A stretch of 64,000 bases of DNA. Origin: KACC-23026 sp963829575. GTDB lineage: Bacteria; Bacillota; Bacilli; Bacillales; Sporolactobacillaceae. The notes below the pieces were generated by a model. The model ran no database searches and was not told where the DNA came from. It worked only from the letters and a program-made list of their open reading frames with translations. Shown here piece by piece: positions 16,692-25,378 of this stretch. The position numbers and the translations under genes were made by a program. The stretch is from the NCBI GenBank assembly GCA_963829575.1, contig CAWHJF010000002.1:62001-126000 (forward strand), written 5' to 3'. How positions within the stretch are numbered: position 1 is the first letter of the stretch; each line of letters begins with the position of its first letter.

Positions 16692-17132
16692 TTGAAGAAC
16701 GAAATGAAACTCGAATTCTCAGCTTTAAGTGAAAATGAATCGTTTGCAAGGGTAACGGTTGCGGCGTTTGTCGCACAATTAGATCCAACTATGGATGAGT
16801 TAACCGAGATTAAGACGGTCGTATCAGAAGCGGTGACGAATGCGATCATACATGGTTATGAAAACCGTGGAGATGGTACAGTCTATATTCAAGCAGAACT
16901 GGTTGATGGGGCGTTGAACCTCATCATTCAAGATAAAGGGATTGGGATTGTTAATTTGGATGAAGCCCGTCAACCCCTTTTTACGACGAAACCAGAGCTC
17001 GAACGTTCCGGAATGGGCTTTACAATCATGGAAAATTTCATGGATCATGTTGAGATCAACACGGCTCCCGACCAAGGTACAACCGTGATCTTAACCAAAC
17101 ATCTTTCCAAGAACAAAGCCTTATGCAATTAG
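16692..17132 (+). CDS. spoIIAB: Anti-sigma-F factor / SpoIIAA kinase
   Basis: GHKL-fold protein kinase that holds sigma-F inactive and phosphorylates SpoIIAA. The N box SEAVTNAIIHGYE, the G1 box DKGIGI and the highly conserved ARQPLFTTKPELERSGMGF are visible; the C-terminus KHLSKNKALCN is typical. A TTG start immediately after the spoIIAA stop gives the conserved MKNEM opening. Confidence 0.95.
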   Translation: MKNEMKLEFSALSENESFARVTVAAFVAQLDPTMDELTEIKTVVSEAVTNAIIHGYENRGDGTVYIQAELVDGALNLIIQDKGIGIVNLDEARQPLFTTKPELERSGMGFTIMENFMDHVEINTAPDQGTTVILTKHLSKNKALCN

Positions 17133-17144
17133 GGAGACGAAGAG

Positions 17145-17903
17145 ATGGATGTTAATTTATCGCGCGATAGTAAAGAGCCACTACTTGAGGATGGGGAAAT
17201 CAAAGATTTAATCGAACGCAGCCAGAATGGGGAAAAAGAAGCGCGTGATCTTATTGTCCAACGAAACATTCGTCTCGTCTGGTCTGTTGTTCAACGGTTT
17301 TTAAACCGAGGGTACGAATCAGACGATCTTTTTCAGATTGGTTGTATCGGGTTGCTCAAATCGGTTGATAAATTTGATTTAAGCTATGACGTCAAATTCT
17401 CAACCTATGCAGTGCCGATGATCATTGGTGAAATTCAACGCTTTATACGTGATGATGGAACGGTTAAGGTTAGCCGCTCGTTGAAAGAAATGGGAAACAA
17501 AGTTCGAAAAAAGAAGGATGAGCTTTCTAAGAAATTCGGACGTAATCCAACGATTAATGAGCTGGCCGATGCGTTAGAAATTTCGCCAGAAGACGTGGTC
17601 ATGTCACAAGAAGCGATCCGCTCACCGTCTTCCATTCATGAAACGGTCTATGAAAACGATGGTGACCCTATCACTCTTCTTGATCAAATTTCAGATAAAG
17701 AAGAAACCAAGTGGTTTGATAAAATTGCGCTCCGAGATGCGGTCGGGCATCTCCAAGAGCGAGAACGGCTCATTGTCTATCTTCGCTATTTCAAAGATCA
17801 AACACAGTCAGAAGTTGCCAAACGATTAGGCATTTCACAAGTTCAAGTCTCGCGTTTAGAAAAGAAAATACTAAATGATATAAAGGGCCAGATGGTGGAG
17901 TAA
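17145..17903 (+). CDS. sigF: RNA polymerase sigma factor SigF
   Basis: First forespore-specific sigma factor. Sigma-70 regions are in order: region 2 with ESDDLFQIGCIGLLKSVDKFD and KFSTYAVPMIIGEIQRFIRDD, region 3 with FGRNPTINELADALEISPEDV, and region 4 with the helix-turn-helix KDQTQSEVAKRLGISQVQVSRLEKKIL. Length (252) is standard. An ATG start follows GGGAGACG. It is controlled by SpoIIAB and SpoIIAA encoded directly upstream. Confidence 0.96.
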   Translation: MDVNLSRDSKEPLLEDGEIKDLIERSQNGEKEARDLIVQRNIRLVWSVVQRFLNRGYESDDLFQIGCIGLLKSVDKFDLSYDVKFSTYAVPMIIGEIQRFIRDDGTVKVSRSLKEMGNKVRKKKDELSKKFGRNPTINELADALEISPEDVVMSQEAIRSPSSIHETVYENDGDPITLLDQISDKEETKWFDKIALRDAVGHLQERERLIVYLRYFKDQTQSEVAKRLGISQVQVSRLEKKILNDIKGQMVE

Positions 17904-17927
17904 TCCACTGTTTGGTCTTTTTTTCGT
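17886..17927 (+). terminator. Terminator overlapping the end of sigF
   Basis: GGCCAGATGGTGGA pairs with TCCACTGTTTGGTC around the sigF stop codon, followed by seven T. The stem begins inside the last codons of sigF. Confidence 0.75.
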
Positions 17928-18201
17928 CGGATTCAATTTTTAATCGATTAAAGGCTTCCTACATAAAAGAGGAGGACTCGAGAGCCCTTAAATCAGAAAA
18001 AAGAGTGGAATCGGAAAACAGGCGGACAACAGTACGCTTTTTCACGTAAAATTAGCCGAAAAGAGGGGCGATCAAGTGAAATCTGCCTTTTAGGTCCGCC
18101 AAAATCGAAAAAGCATCCCAAAAGAAAGAAAGGAATTAGGTCTCTAGAGTCCGCGAAATACACCCCACAACTCACTTCAACGGAAACCTAACTCATGAAT
18201 T
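17928..18201. other. Intergenic region before spoVAA
   Basis: Purine-rich sequence without a coding frame I trust. A minus-strand open frame of 60 codons (17993-18175) has no ribosome site and unlikely composition. Apart from the flanking terminator and sigma-G promoter I see nothing in it. Confidence 0.4.
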
Positions 18202-18231
18202 ACATGATTTCGCCCAATCTTATCCATACTA
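18202..18231 (+). promoter_or_regulatory. spoVA: Sigma-G promoter of the spoVA operon
   Basis: ACATGA (-35-like), 17 bases, then CATACTA, a perfect match to the sigma-G -10 consensus CATWMTA. It ends 21 bases before the spoVAA start; spoVA is a known sigma-G operon. Confidence 0.7.
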
Positions 18232-18252
18232 TTAGTTAGGGAGGTGGATGTG

Positions 18253-18882
18253 ATGGGCACGTCGACCATATACTTACGCTTGCGTTATAAGTTTCAAGCA
18301 GCGACTGGGGATCAAATTACGATAGGTAAAATGAGCCAAATCATTGCACCAGAGCCCACTTATAAGGTGATTCAAGGTTTGCTCGTCCATAACATAAAGC
18401 CTGAGGACAGTTCTCACATTGTGATTGATGCCATTGATGTGATTCAGTCCATTCATAGTGTTCTCCCGGATTTAGACATTCAAACCGTCGGACCTGCCCA
18501 GACCATTATTGAAGTTCAAGCCCAAAAAAAGAAAAAGTTTCGCCCAGTTTTTATTGGATTCGTCTGGATCCTTCTTTTTATTGGGGCAGCTTTAACCATA
18601 ATGAATTTTCATGAAGATGTGGCAATGGGCGATGTGCATCAAAAAATTTATCGTTTAATAACAGGGAACCGCGATGCCAGTCCACTTATCATTCAGATTC
18701 CATATTCGATTGGAGTTGGGGTGGGGATGGTGCTCTTTTTCAACCATTTATTTAAGAAAAAGTTCAATGAAGAACCCAGCCCTTTAGAGGTTGAAATGTT
18801 TAATTATCAGCAAGATCTTGATCAATTCGTCATTTTTGAAGAAAAGCGCAAAAGAGAGTTTGATCAGTATGGGGATCATTAA
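18253..18882 (+). CDS. spoVAA: Stage V sporulation protein AA
   Basis: First gene of the operon for the dipicolinic acid channel of the forespore inner membrane. An N-terminal soluble domain (STIYLRLRYKFQAATGDQITIG) is followed by two membrane helices (PVFIGFVWILLFIGAALTIM; IQIPYSIGVGVGMVLFF). The ATG at 18253 is placed eight bases after GGAGG; an upstream in-frame GTG overlaps that site. Overlaps spoVAB by 14 bases. Confidence 0.9.
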   Translation: MGTSTIYLRLRYKFQAATGDQITIGKMSQIIAPEPTYKVIQGLLVHNIKPEDSSHIVIDAIDVIQSIHSVLPDLDIQTVGPAQTIIEVQAQKKKKFRPVFIGFVWILLFIGAALTIMNFHEDVAMGDVHQKIYRLITGNRDASPLIIQIPYSIGVGVGMVLFFNHLFKKKFNEEPSPLEVEMFNYQQDLDQFVIFEEKRKREFDQYGDH

Positions 18883-19294
18883 AGAGCTAATACTCGGTTT
18901 TATCGGTTTCTCCGGAGGGATTGCGGTCGGAGCCGGATTTGTCTCCTTTTTGGCGGTCGTTGGACTTATTCCGAGACTCGCACAACTCACTAAATCCTTT
19001 CAAGCCATTCGTTGGTATGAATGGTCCATAATTTTAGGCGCTCTATTAGGAACGTGGTGCGGATTACGAACCGTTGTGTTTCATTTTGCTTCATTCTTCT
19101 TAATTCCAATCGGACTTGGGGCAGGCATTTTCGTCGGTATGGTTGCAGCCGGTTTAACCGAAGTTTTGAATGTCCTACCTATTTTGGCAAAGCGTCTTGG
19201 GATTCATGAACAGATTCTCATTTTGTTAATGGCATTAGTTTTAGGAAAAGTGTTTGGGTCGCTTTTTCATTGGTCCTATTTTGTGAACCATTAA
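18869..19294 (+). CDS. spoVAB: Stage V sporulation protein AB
   Basis: A 141-residue integral membrane protein with four or so helices (GFIGFSGGIAVGAGFVSFLAVVG, WSIILGALLGTWCGL, FFLIPIGLGAGIFVGMVAAGL, ILILLMALVLGKVFGSL). The start is the ATG at 18869 inside the end of spoVAA, implying translational coupling. It belongs to the SpoVA machinery; its individual role is less defined than that of AC, AD and AEB. Confidence 0.9.
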   Translation: MGIIKELILGFIGFSGGIAVGAGFVSFLAVVGLIPRLAQLTKSFQAIRWYEWSIILGALLGTWCGLRTVVFHFASFFLIPIGLGAGIFVGMVAAGLTEVLNVLPILAKRLGIHEQILILLMALVLGKVFGSLFHWSYFVNH

Positions 19295-19379
19295 AGTCTG
19301 AGTCATAATTTTGACCAAAAAGATGGAAACTATAGACAAGTCTTTTTTTTTCGTCATTATTTTTCGGGAGGTATTTAAG

Positions 19380-19838
19380 GTGAAGCATCTAAACAATCCC
19401 CATGATTACAAAAAAAATGTGAAAGCCTATCATCCAAAACCTAATTACTTATGGAATTGTATTAAGGCCTTTTTGGTTGGAGGTGCCATTTGTTGTGTCG
19501 GGGAGGGCATTGAAAAATTTTACATGACCTATTTTGATTTTACCGAAAAGACCGCTGGGAACCCAACGGTTGCCACGTTAATTCTCATTGCCTCTCTCTT
19601 AACAGGGTTTGGGGTCTATGACACCTTCGGTAAGTTTGCGGGTGCAGGCTCTTTAATCCCTGTAACGGGTTTTGCAAATTCTGTTACGAGTGCTGCTTTA
19701 GAACATAAGAGTGAAGGGGTCATTTTTGGAATCGCCACGAACCTTTTTAAATTAGCAGGAGCTGTTATTGTCTTCGGCGTGGTTTCGGCTACTGTGTTTG
19801 GTATGATCCGTTTAACAATCGAACGATTATTGGGATAG
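19380..19838 (+). CDS. spoVAC: Stage V sporulation protein AC
   Basis: Membrane channel subunit for Ca-dipicolinate in the spore, mechanosensitive in B. subtilis. The protein begins MKHLNNPHDYKKNVKAY, then has helices with LVGGAICCVGEGIEKFY and the glycine-rich FGKFAGAGSLIPVTGFANSV signature shared with SpoVAEB. The GTG at 19380 follows GGGAGG and gives 152 residues, the usual length. Confidence 0.92.
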   Translation: MKHLNNPHDYKKNVKAYHPKPNYLWNCIKAFLVGGAICCVGEGIEKFYMTYFDFTEKTAGNPTVATLILIASLLTGFGVYDTFGKFAGAGSLIPVTGFANSVTSAALEHKSEGVIFGIATNLFKLAGAVIVFGVVSATVFGMIRLTIERLLG

Positions 19839-19848
19839 GAGGGTCAAT

Positions 19849-20856
19849 ATGCGAAAAGGGAAGCAAACGTGGGAGTTTGAAAAAAAACTTTACCTCTCTT
19901 CAACAGGTACAGCAAGTGGGCCATTGGAAAAAGCCGGCCCTCTTGGATCCACTATTGATAAAACGTTTGATCACCTCTATTGTGGTGAAAAATCTTGGGA
20001 GTTGGCTGAGCGTAAGTTAATGCGTGAAGCTATCGAGATCTGTTTGAAAAATATGGGTAAAAAGCCGGATGACATGGACCTATTTTTAGCCGGAGATCTG
20101 TTAAATCAAACAGTGACCTCAAACTATATTGCGTCTGAGACCGCCATTCCTTATCTAGGGTTATTTGGGGCCTGTTCCACCTCGATGGAAGCTTTGGGGC
20201 TTGCCGCTCATTTAGTGGATTCAGGAGCGGCTGATTATATTCTAACAGCAGTCAGCAGCCATAATGCATCTGCCGAACGGCAATTTCGAAATCCAACGGA
20301 GTATGGTGGGCCAAAACAAGGGACAACCACCACTACAGTAACAGGTGCCGGTGCCTCCATCGTCAGTCGCGACAAATCGCCGATTCGTATTACAGGTGTC
20401 ACCTTCGGAAAAGTTCAAGATTGGGGCATCAACAACCCGAGCGATATGGGCTCTGCAATGGCGCCAGCGGCGGCTGACACCATTGAGCAACATTTAAAGG
20501 ACACAGGCCGCAACGTTTCAGATTTTGACATGATTGTAACGGGTGATTTATCGAGTGTCGGGAGCCCAATTGTTCGTGAATTAATGTGGGAACGAGGATT
20601 TGACATTAGCCAAGTCCATCAAGATTGTGGTCTCATGATTTATAGTCCGGAACAACCGGTGTTTGCTGGCGGAAGCGGCTGTGCCTGTTCTGCTGTTGTA
20701 ACCTACAGCTACTTAACGCAACTACTCAAACAAAAGAAATTAAACCGCATTTTTGTAGTGGCGACAGGGGCGCTCTTTAATCCCACTATGATTCAACAAA
20801 AAGAATCCATTCCATGTATCGCGCATGGAGTGGTCCTAGAAGCAGAGGAGGGGTAA
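19849..20856 (+). CDS. spoVAD: Stage V sporulation protein AD
   Basis: Thiolase-fold protein of the inner spore membrane that binds dipicolinic acid. Conserved stretches include GPLGSTIDKTFDHLY, LFGACSTSMEALGLA and QDCGLMIYSPEQPVFAGGSGCACSA. It is 335 residues and begins ten bases after spoVAC behind AGGAGGG. Confidence 0.95.
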   Translation: MRKGKQTWEFEKKLYLSSTGTASGPLEKAGPLGSTIDKTFDHLYCGEKSWELAERKLMREAIEICLKNMGKKPDDMDLFLAGDLLNQTVTSNYIASETAIPYLGLFGACSTSMEALGLAAHLVDSGAADYILTAVSSHNASAERQFRNPTEYGGPKQGTTTTTVTGAGASIVSRDKSPIRITGVTFGKVQDWGINNPSDMGSAMAPAAADTIEQHLKDTGRNVSDFDMIVTGDLSSVGSPIVRELMWERGFDISQVHQDCGLMIYSPEQPVFAGGSGCACSAVVTYSYLTQLLKQKKLNRIFVVATGALFNPTMIQQKESIPCIAHGVVLEAEEG

Positions 20857-20857
20857 G

Positions 20858-21208
20858 ATGGTTTTCCTTTACGCCTTTTTAGTTGGCGGTGCCATATGTG
20901 TGGTCGGGCAACTTTTATTAGATGTCTTCAAATTATCGCCCGCTCATGTCGTGGTAAGCTTTGTTGTTTTAGGTGCTTTCTTGGATTCATTTGGGCTTTA
21001 CGACAAACTCATTAACTTTGCCGGAGCGGGTGCAACTGTACCCATTACAAGCTTTGGCCATTCACTTCTTCATGGTGCCATGGCTGAAGCACAAGATCAT
21101 GGCTACCTGGGACTCTTGATGGGGATCTTTGAAATGACCGCAGCTGGAATCTCTTCAGCCATTTTGTTTGGATTTTTAGTAGCGCTCATCTTTAAACCGA
21201 GAGGATGA
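20858..21208 (+). CDS. spoVAEB: Stage V sporulation protein AEB
   Basis: A 116-residue membrane protein paralogous to SpoVAC, with FLVGGAICVVGQLLLD and INFAGAGATVPITSFGHSL. It forms part of the dipicolinate channel with AC and AD. It begins one base after the spoVAD stop. Confidence 0.93.
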   Translation: MVFLYAFLVGGAICVVGQLLLDVFKLSPAHVVVSFVVLGAFLDSFGLYDKLINFAGAGATVPITSFGHSLLHGAMAEAQDHGYLGLLMGIFEMTAAGISSAILFGFLVALIFKPRG

Positions 21209-21215
21209 CTCTCAC

Positions 21216-21794
21216 ATGAAGCGACGTGTGATTTTAATAACGGATGGTGATCAATACGCAAAAGAAGCGGTCGAAGAAGCTGGAAGGCAACTAGGGTGTG
21301 AAACGCTTACGCTTTCTGCCGGGAATCCGAGCCCTTTGAAAGGTCCTGAACTCGTAAAAGAGATTCTTAAGTGCAAAAAAGATCCGATCCTTGTCATGTT
21401 TGACGATTCTGGATTTAGTGGGGTCGGAGAAGGCGAGAAATCTTTGCAATATGTTGCGACCCATCCTCAAATCCAACCCCTTGGTGCGATTGCTGTTGCC
21501 TCTAATAGCAATGCACAGGAATGGACGCATGTGGACCTATCGATCGATCGCTTTGGTAACCTCACTCCATATGGAGTTGATAAAGAAGGCCTACCTGAAT
21601 TTGAGAGGGGCAGGGTATTAGGAGATACGGTGTATAGTTTAGACCATCTCAACCTGCCTTTAGTAATCGGCGTAGGTGACCTTGGAAAACTTCGTGGGGT
21701 AGATGAAGCCGCTAACGGGTCTCCTATAACGAAAAAAGCCATTGAGATTATTTTAGAAAGGAGTGATTCCCATCACACAGAACCCTTTAGCTAA
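21216..21794 (+). CDS. spoVAEA: Stage V sporulation protein AEA
   Basis: A soluble 192-residue SpoVAE-type protein that opens RVILITDGDQYAKEAVE and contains LVMFDDSGFSGVGEGE. Present in Bacillales spoVA operons between AEB and AF and dispensable in some species; its activity is unknown. The last 23 bases overlap the spoVAF reading frame when that is read from 21772. Confidence 0.9.
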   Translation: MKRRVILITDGDQYAKEAVEEAGRQLGCETLTLSAGNPSPLKGPELVKEILKCKKDPILVMFDDSGFSGVGEGEKSLQYVATHPQIQPLGAIAVASNSNAQEWTHVDLSIDRFGNLTPYGVDKEGLPEFERGRVLGDTVYSLDHLNLPLVIGVGDLGKLRGVDEAANGSPITKKAIEIILERSDSHHTEPFS

Positions 21795-23259
21795 TAAAGA
21801 GCCGATAAAGAAAAGAATCAAGGAAAATGTCACGTACATGAAGGAACGACTAGGAATTGGGACAGGGACTAACTTTGATGTAGGTGCTAGGGAAATGAAA
21901 ATTCTCGATCACCAAATTGAAGCCTATTACTGTACGGGTCTCTGTGATTCCTCTTTTATAATTGAGCTATTTCGCGAGTTGCTTCGGATCGAGCATATCC
22001 ATAAACCAGGTGTAAATGTTAAAGAAGTCATAAAAAACCATTTAGCTCACCAACAAGTGACTGAGATTAAAACGTTGGATGAAGTGGTTGATCAAATGTT
22101 GTCCGGGTTAATCGTCGTCCTTATTGACGGAGAAGAGATTGGGCTGGTGATTGATGTCCGGAGTTACCCAGGGAGAACCCCGGAAGAACCCGATATTGAG
22201 CGGGTTGTTCGTGGATCAAAAGATGGGTTTACAGAAAATATCATAAATAACACCGCTCTTATTCGAAGACGAATTCGCGATGAACGTTATCGGAATGAGA
22301 TCCTGCAGGTAGGGGAGCGAAGTAAAACCGATGTTTGTATTTGTTATCTCCAAGACGTCGCCAATCCAGGTCTTGTTAAAGCCCTTAAAAAGGCTTTGAA
22401 AAAGATTGAGGTGGACGGGGTTCCAATGGCAGATAAAACCTTGGAGGAGTATATCGTCAATCAAGGTCTTAATCCGTATCCTTTAACCCGTTACACCCAG
22501 CGACCAGATGTTGCCGCAGCTCATATTTTAGAAGGTCATGTTCTTATTATTTGCGATACGTCACCAAGTGTCATTATTTTTCCAACGACGTTCTTTCACC
22601 ATCTTCAACACGCTGAAGAGTATCGCCAAACACCCGTTGTTGGGGCACTTCTCAGATTTTCTCGATTTGCAGCGGTTCTCACCTCAGTTTTTTTAGTCCC
22701 ATTATGGATCTTAATGGTGATGCATCCCGACCTACTGCCACACTGGCTGGATTTTATAGGGCCAAACAAGAAAGGACATATCCCTTTACCGATGCAAATA
22801 TTAATTGCAGAAATCGGGATCGAAATTATTCGGATGGCAGCGGTTCATACGCCAAGCTCGCTATCAACGGCATTGGGTTTGATCGCTGCGGTCTTGGTCG
22901 GTCAAATTGCAGTTGAGGTTGGTGTTTTTTCACCAGAGGTCATTTTGTATACCTCAGTCGCTACAATTGGTTCCTTCGCGACGCCAAGTTATGAGTTAGG
23001 ACTGGCTAATAAAGTCACACGAGTGTTTCTGATTCTACTCGTCTTAATCTTTGGGGTTCCGGGCTTTATGTTAGGATGCCTCGCAGTTATTGTGTATTTA
23101 GCACGGGTGCAAAACTTGAACACCCCATACTTATGGCCGTTTATACCGTTTAATCCAAAAGCCTTTCTTGATGTTCTGGTTCGAACCGCAATGCCAGATT
23201 CAAATGTTAGACCGAGCATTGTGCGACCGCAAGACCGTAAAACTCAACCAACGAAATAA
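21772..23259 (+). CDS. spoVAF: Stage V sporulation protein AF (GerA-type A subunit homologue)
   Basis: A spore germination receptor A-subunit-like membrane protein: a large N-terminal soluble domain, then four to five helices near residues 300-470. Conserved blocks include SYPGRTPEEPDIERVVRGSKDGF and DTSPSVIIFPTTFFHHLQ. It modulates germination in B. subtilis. The start is unusual. AAAGGAGTGA lies at 21757-21766 and the codon at proper spacing is ATC (21772). The only upstream NTG, GTG at 21763, is inside the ribosome site. I mark the ATC, which gives 495 residues. Confidence 0.88.
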   Translation: MTQNPLANKEPIKKRIKENVTYMKERLGIGTGTNFDVGAREMKILDHQIEAYYCTGLCDSSFIIELFRELLRIEHIHKPGVNVKEVIKNHLAHQQVTEIKTLDEVVDQMLSGLIVVLIDGEEIGLVIDVRSYPGRTPEEPDIERVVRGSKDGFTENIINNTALIRRRIRDERYRNEILQVGERSKTDVCICYLQDVANPGLVKALKKALKKIEVDGVPMADKTLEEYIVNQGLNPYPLTRYTQRPDVAAAHILEGHVLIICDTSPSVIIFPTTFFHHLQHAEEYRQTPVVGALLRFSRFAAVLTSVFLVPLWILMVMHPDLLPHWLDFIGPNKKGHIPLPMQILIAEIGIEIIRMAAVHTPSSLSTALGLIAAVLVGQIAVEVGVFSPEVILYTSVATIGSFATPSYELGLANKVTRVFLILLVLIFGVPGFMLGCLAVIVYLARVQNLNTPYLWPFIPFNPKAFLDVLVRTAMPDSNVRPSIVRPQDRKTQPTK

Positions 23260-23278
23260 AGTAAATCGTCATTCAGTT

Positions 23279-23304
23279 ATTACTGCCCATTTAAGGCAGG
23301 ATAA
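23279..23304 (-). repeat. End fragment of an intergenic palindromic element
   Basis: Read on the minus strand, TTATCCTGCCTTAAATGGG and CAGTAAT closely resembles the start of the element at 58611-58757. It contains the hairpin CTGCC/GGCAG. It appears to be a solitary end. Confidence 0.4.
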
Positions 23305-23316
23305 CGGGTGACTTAG

Positions 23317-23342
23317 CCACTCCCTAATGGAGTGGTTTTTTG
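23317..23342 (+). terminator. Terminator of the spoVA operon
   Basis: CCACTCC-CTAAT-GGAGTGG followed by TTTTTT. Confidence 0.85.
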
Positions 23343-23463
23343 CCGTGGTTTACTAATCCCCCTAGCTTTGCTATAATGATCACTAAATTTACGATTTCTA
23401 TTACGTCTAGAGACGTTTAAATAAAGAGCGGAACCGATTATCAAATGAAAGAGGAGAATGCTT

Positions 23464-24783
23464 ATGCGCGGGACACAAGCAATAAACGAACAGGGTCATC
23501 TCACGATCGGTGGAGTGGATTCTGTTCAACTTGTTGAAAAGCATGGATCGCCCTTGTATGTGTATGATCTAGAATTGATTAAGACCACAATTGAACGATT
23601 TAAGGGCGCCTTTAAACCCCATAACGTAAAATGGCAAGTGGCCTATGCGAGCAAAGCTTTTTCGACACTCGCCATGACACAAGTTATTGCAGAAAGTGGT
23701 CTTTCGTTAGACGTAGTGTCTGGTGGAGAGCTTTATACCGCACTTCAAGCTGGTTTTCCTCCTTCGAAAATACATTTCCATGGCAACAATAAAAGCGTGA
23801 GCGAAATCCAAATGGCCATTCAAGCCAATATTGGGGCTTTTGTTGTGGATAATTTTTATGAGCTTATGCTGATCCAGGAAGAAGCGGAAAAGGTCAATCA
23901 ATCTGTCCAAGTGTTGCTTCGAATTACCCCAGGGGTCGAAGCTCATACACATGCCTATGTGACAACAGGACAGGAAGACTCCAAGTTTGGCTTTACGCTC
24001 TCTAATGGGGATGTAGAAAAAGCCGTAGAATTGACGAAAGGTCTTGCCAATGTTGAGTTGGTCGGGATCCATTCTCATATCGGTTCACAAATTTTTGATG
24101 CGGATGGCTTTGTATTAGCTGTCACACGAATTCTAGAACGTTTTTCGGTTTGGAAAGACGAGCACCAATTTGTTCCAATGGTATTAAATGTAGGCGGCGG
24201 TTTTGGAATTAAATATACGGAAGAAGACGACCCGATCCCTTTCGAGGAACAAATCAGCAAAATTGTTCAGACCATTAAAGCCTATTGTGAGCAACACAAC
24301 TTGGATGTTCCAGAGATATGGATCGAGCCAGGACGCGCGATAGTAGGTGAAGCGGGGACGACTCTTTATACACTAGGTTCTTCAAAGACCATACCTGGTG
24401 TTCGAAAATACGTCTCGGTTGATGGAGGAATGACGGATAATCTTCGCCCTGCGCTTTATGAGGCTAAATACGAGGCCATGTTAGCCAATCGTGCCAAAGA
24501 ATCATCTGATGAATTGGTTTCGGTTGCGGGTAAGTGCTGTGAAACAGGCGATATGCTGATCTGGGATATTCAACTGCCGAGCCCAAAAGCACACGATATT
24601 TTGGCTGTTTTTTGCACGGGTGCATATGGTTATTCAATGGCTAATAATTATAATCGTATTGCCCGACCAGCTGTAATCTTTGTTGAACACGGGAAAGATT
24701 TTGTGGTCGTGGAAAGAGAGTCTTATGAAGACTTAATTAAAAAAGATCTTCTGTTGCCTCAACCCGTTGCCTCAAAAGGTTGA
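23464..24783 (+). CDS. lysA: Diaminopimelate decarboxylase
   Basis: PLP enzyme making lysine from meso-diaminopimelate, the last step of the pathway. The PLP lysine lies in QVAYASKAFSTLAM. Other signatures are LDVVSGGELYTA, HSHIGSQI, NVGGGFGI, EPGRAIVGEAG and the C-terminal CETGDML / TGAYGYSMA. The ATG at 23464 is seven bases after GAGGAG; a neighbouring ATG at 23458 is too close to it. This gives 439 residues, the B. subtilis length. No lysine riboswitch is evident upstream. The location after spoVAF is conserved. Confidence 0.94.
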   Translation: MRGTQAINEQGHLTIGGVDSVQLVEKHGSPLYVYDLELIKTTIERFKGAFKPHNVKWQVAYASKAFSTLAMTQVIAESGLSLDVVSGGELYTALQAGFPPSKIHFHGNNKSVSEIQMAIQANIGAFVVDNFYELMLIQEEAEKVNQSVQVLLRITPGVEAHTHAYVTTGQEDSKFGFTLSNGDVEKAVELTKGLANVELVGIHSHIGSQIFDADGFVLAVTRILERFSVWKDEHQFVPMVLNVGGGFGIKYTEEDDPIPFEEQISKIVQTIKAYCEQHNLDVPEIWIEPGRAIVGEAGTTLYTLGSSKTIPGVRKYVSVDGGMTDNLRPALYEAKYEAMLANRAKESSDELVSVAGKCCETGDMLIWDIQLPSPKAHDILAVFCTGAYGYSMANNYNRIARPAVIFVEHGKDFVVVERESYEDLIKKDLLLPQPVASKG

Positions 24784-24905
24784 ACGCTCTAAGCGCTCTT
24801 CAAATTGGAACATTATGAGTCAAATTGGGTATAATAGATAGAGATTTTGTATCTCTTGAAGAGAACATATAAGTAATTACCTGTATATTAAGGGGTTCTT
24901 GAATC

Positions 24906-25277
24906 ATGTTGATTCGTTACAAAAAAAGTTATGAAAAGATCGCGATGGGCCTTTTATCGTTTGTTCCGTCTGAAAAGGACTTAAAAAAACTTCAACAAAC
25001 GATTAAGTTGTATGAAGAAGAGGACAATTGGCAATTATTTCTCTGGAAAGAAGAGGATATTATTGGGATCATAGGCATTGAAACGGGTCCTGAGGGTCAC
25101 GTTGCAATTGTGCATCATGTGAGTGTGAATCCTTCTTTCCGAAATCAGGGGATTGGCCGCTTAATGGTTCAGGCGCTTAAAAATCTACTTGGAGAAGATA
25201 TAGATTTAAAACCGTCGGAACCGGCAAATGCTTTTTTTGACCGTTGCCTTCAACCAGAAGCGTTACCAGAAGAATAG
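24906..25277 (+). CDS. ribT: RibT-like GNAT acetyltransferase
   Basis: A 123-residue GNAT-fold protein resembling RibT of the B. subtilis riboflavin operon. The acetyl-CoA site is seen in VHHVSVNPSFRNQGIGRLMVQAL and a short C-terminal extension ends FFDRCLQPEALPEE. The acetylated substrate is unknown. The riboflavin genes ribDEAH that precede it in B. subtilis are absent here, and no FMN riboswitch is present between lysA and this gene. It has an ATG start with AAGGGG upstream. Confidence 0.78.
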   Translation: MLIRYKKSYEKIAMGLLSFVPSEKDLKKLQQTIKLYEEEDNWQLFLWKEEDIIGIIGIETGPEGHVAIVHHVSVNPSFRNQGIGRLMVQALKNLLGEDIDLKPSEPANAFFDRCLQPEALPEE

Positions 25278-25378
25278 GTCGTTTGTTGAGTGTGGGACGA
25301 ACGCCTAAACACTTCCTTTTAAGCTTGCATAGATTAATAAGTAACAAGTGAGCTATGTAAGTGAAGGAGGCAGGACTC

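Noticed and set aside
17993..18175. 60-codon minus-strand frame before spoVAA
   Set aside because: No ribosome site, Phe/Arg-heavy composition, and it sits in a promoter region.
23343..23463. Lysine (L-box) riboswitch before lysA
   Set aside because: The 120-base gap is too short and lacks the conserved lysine riboswitch cores.
24784..24905. FMN riboswitch before ribT
   Set aside because: No FMN-element signatures are present in the 120-base gap; only a small hairpin (AGAGAT/ATCTCT) is seen.
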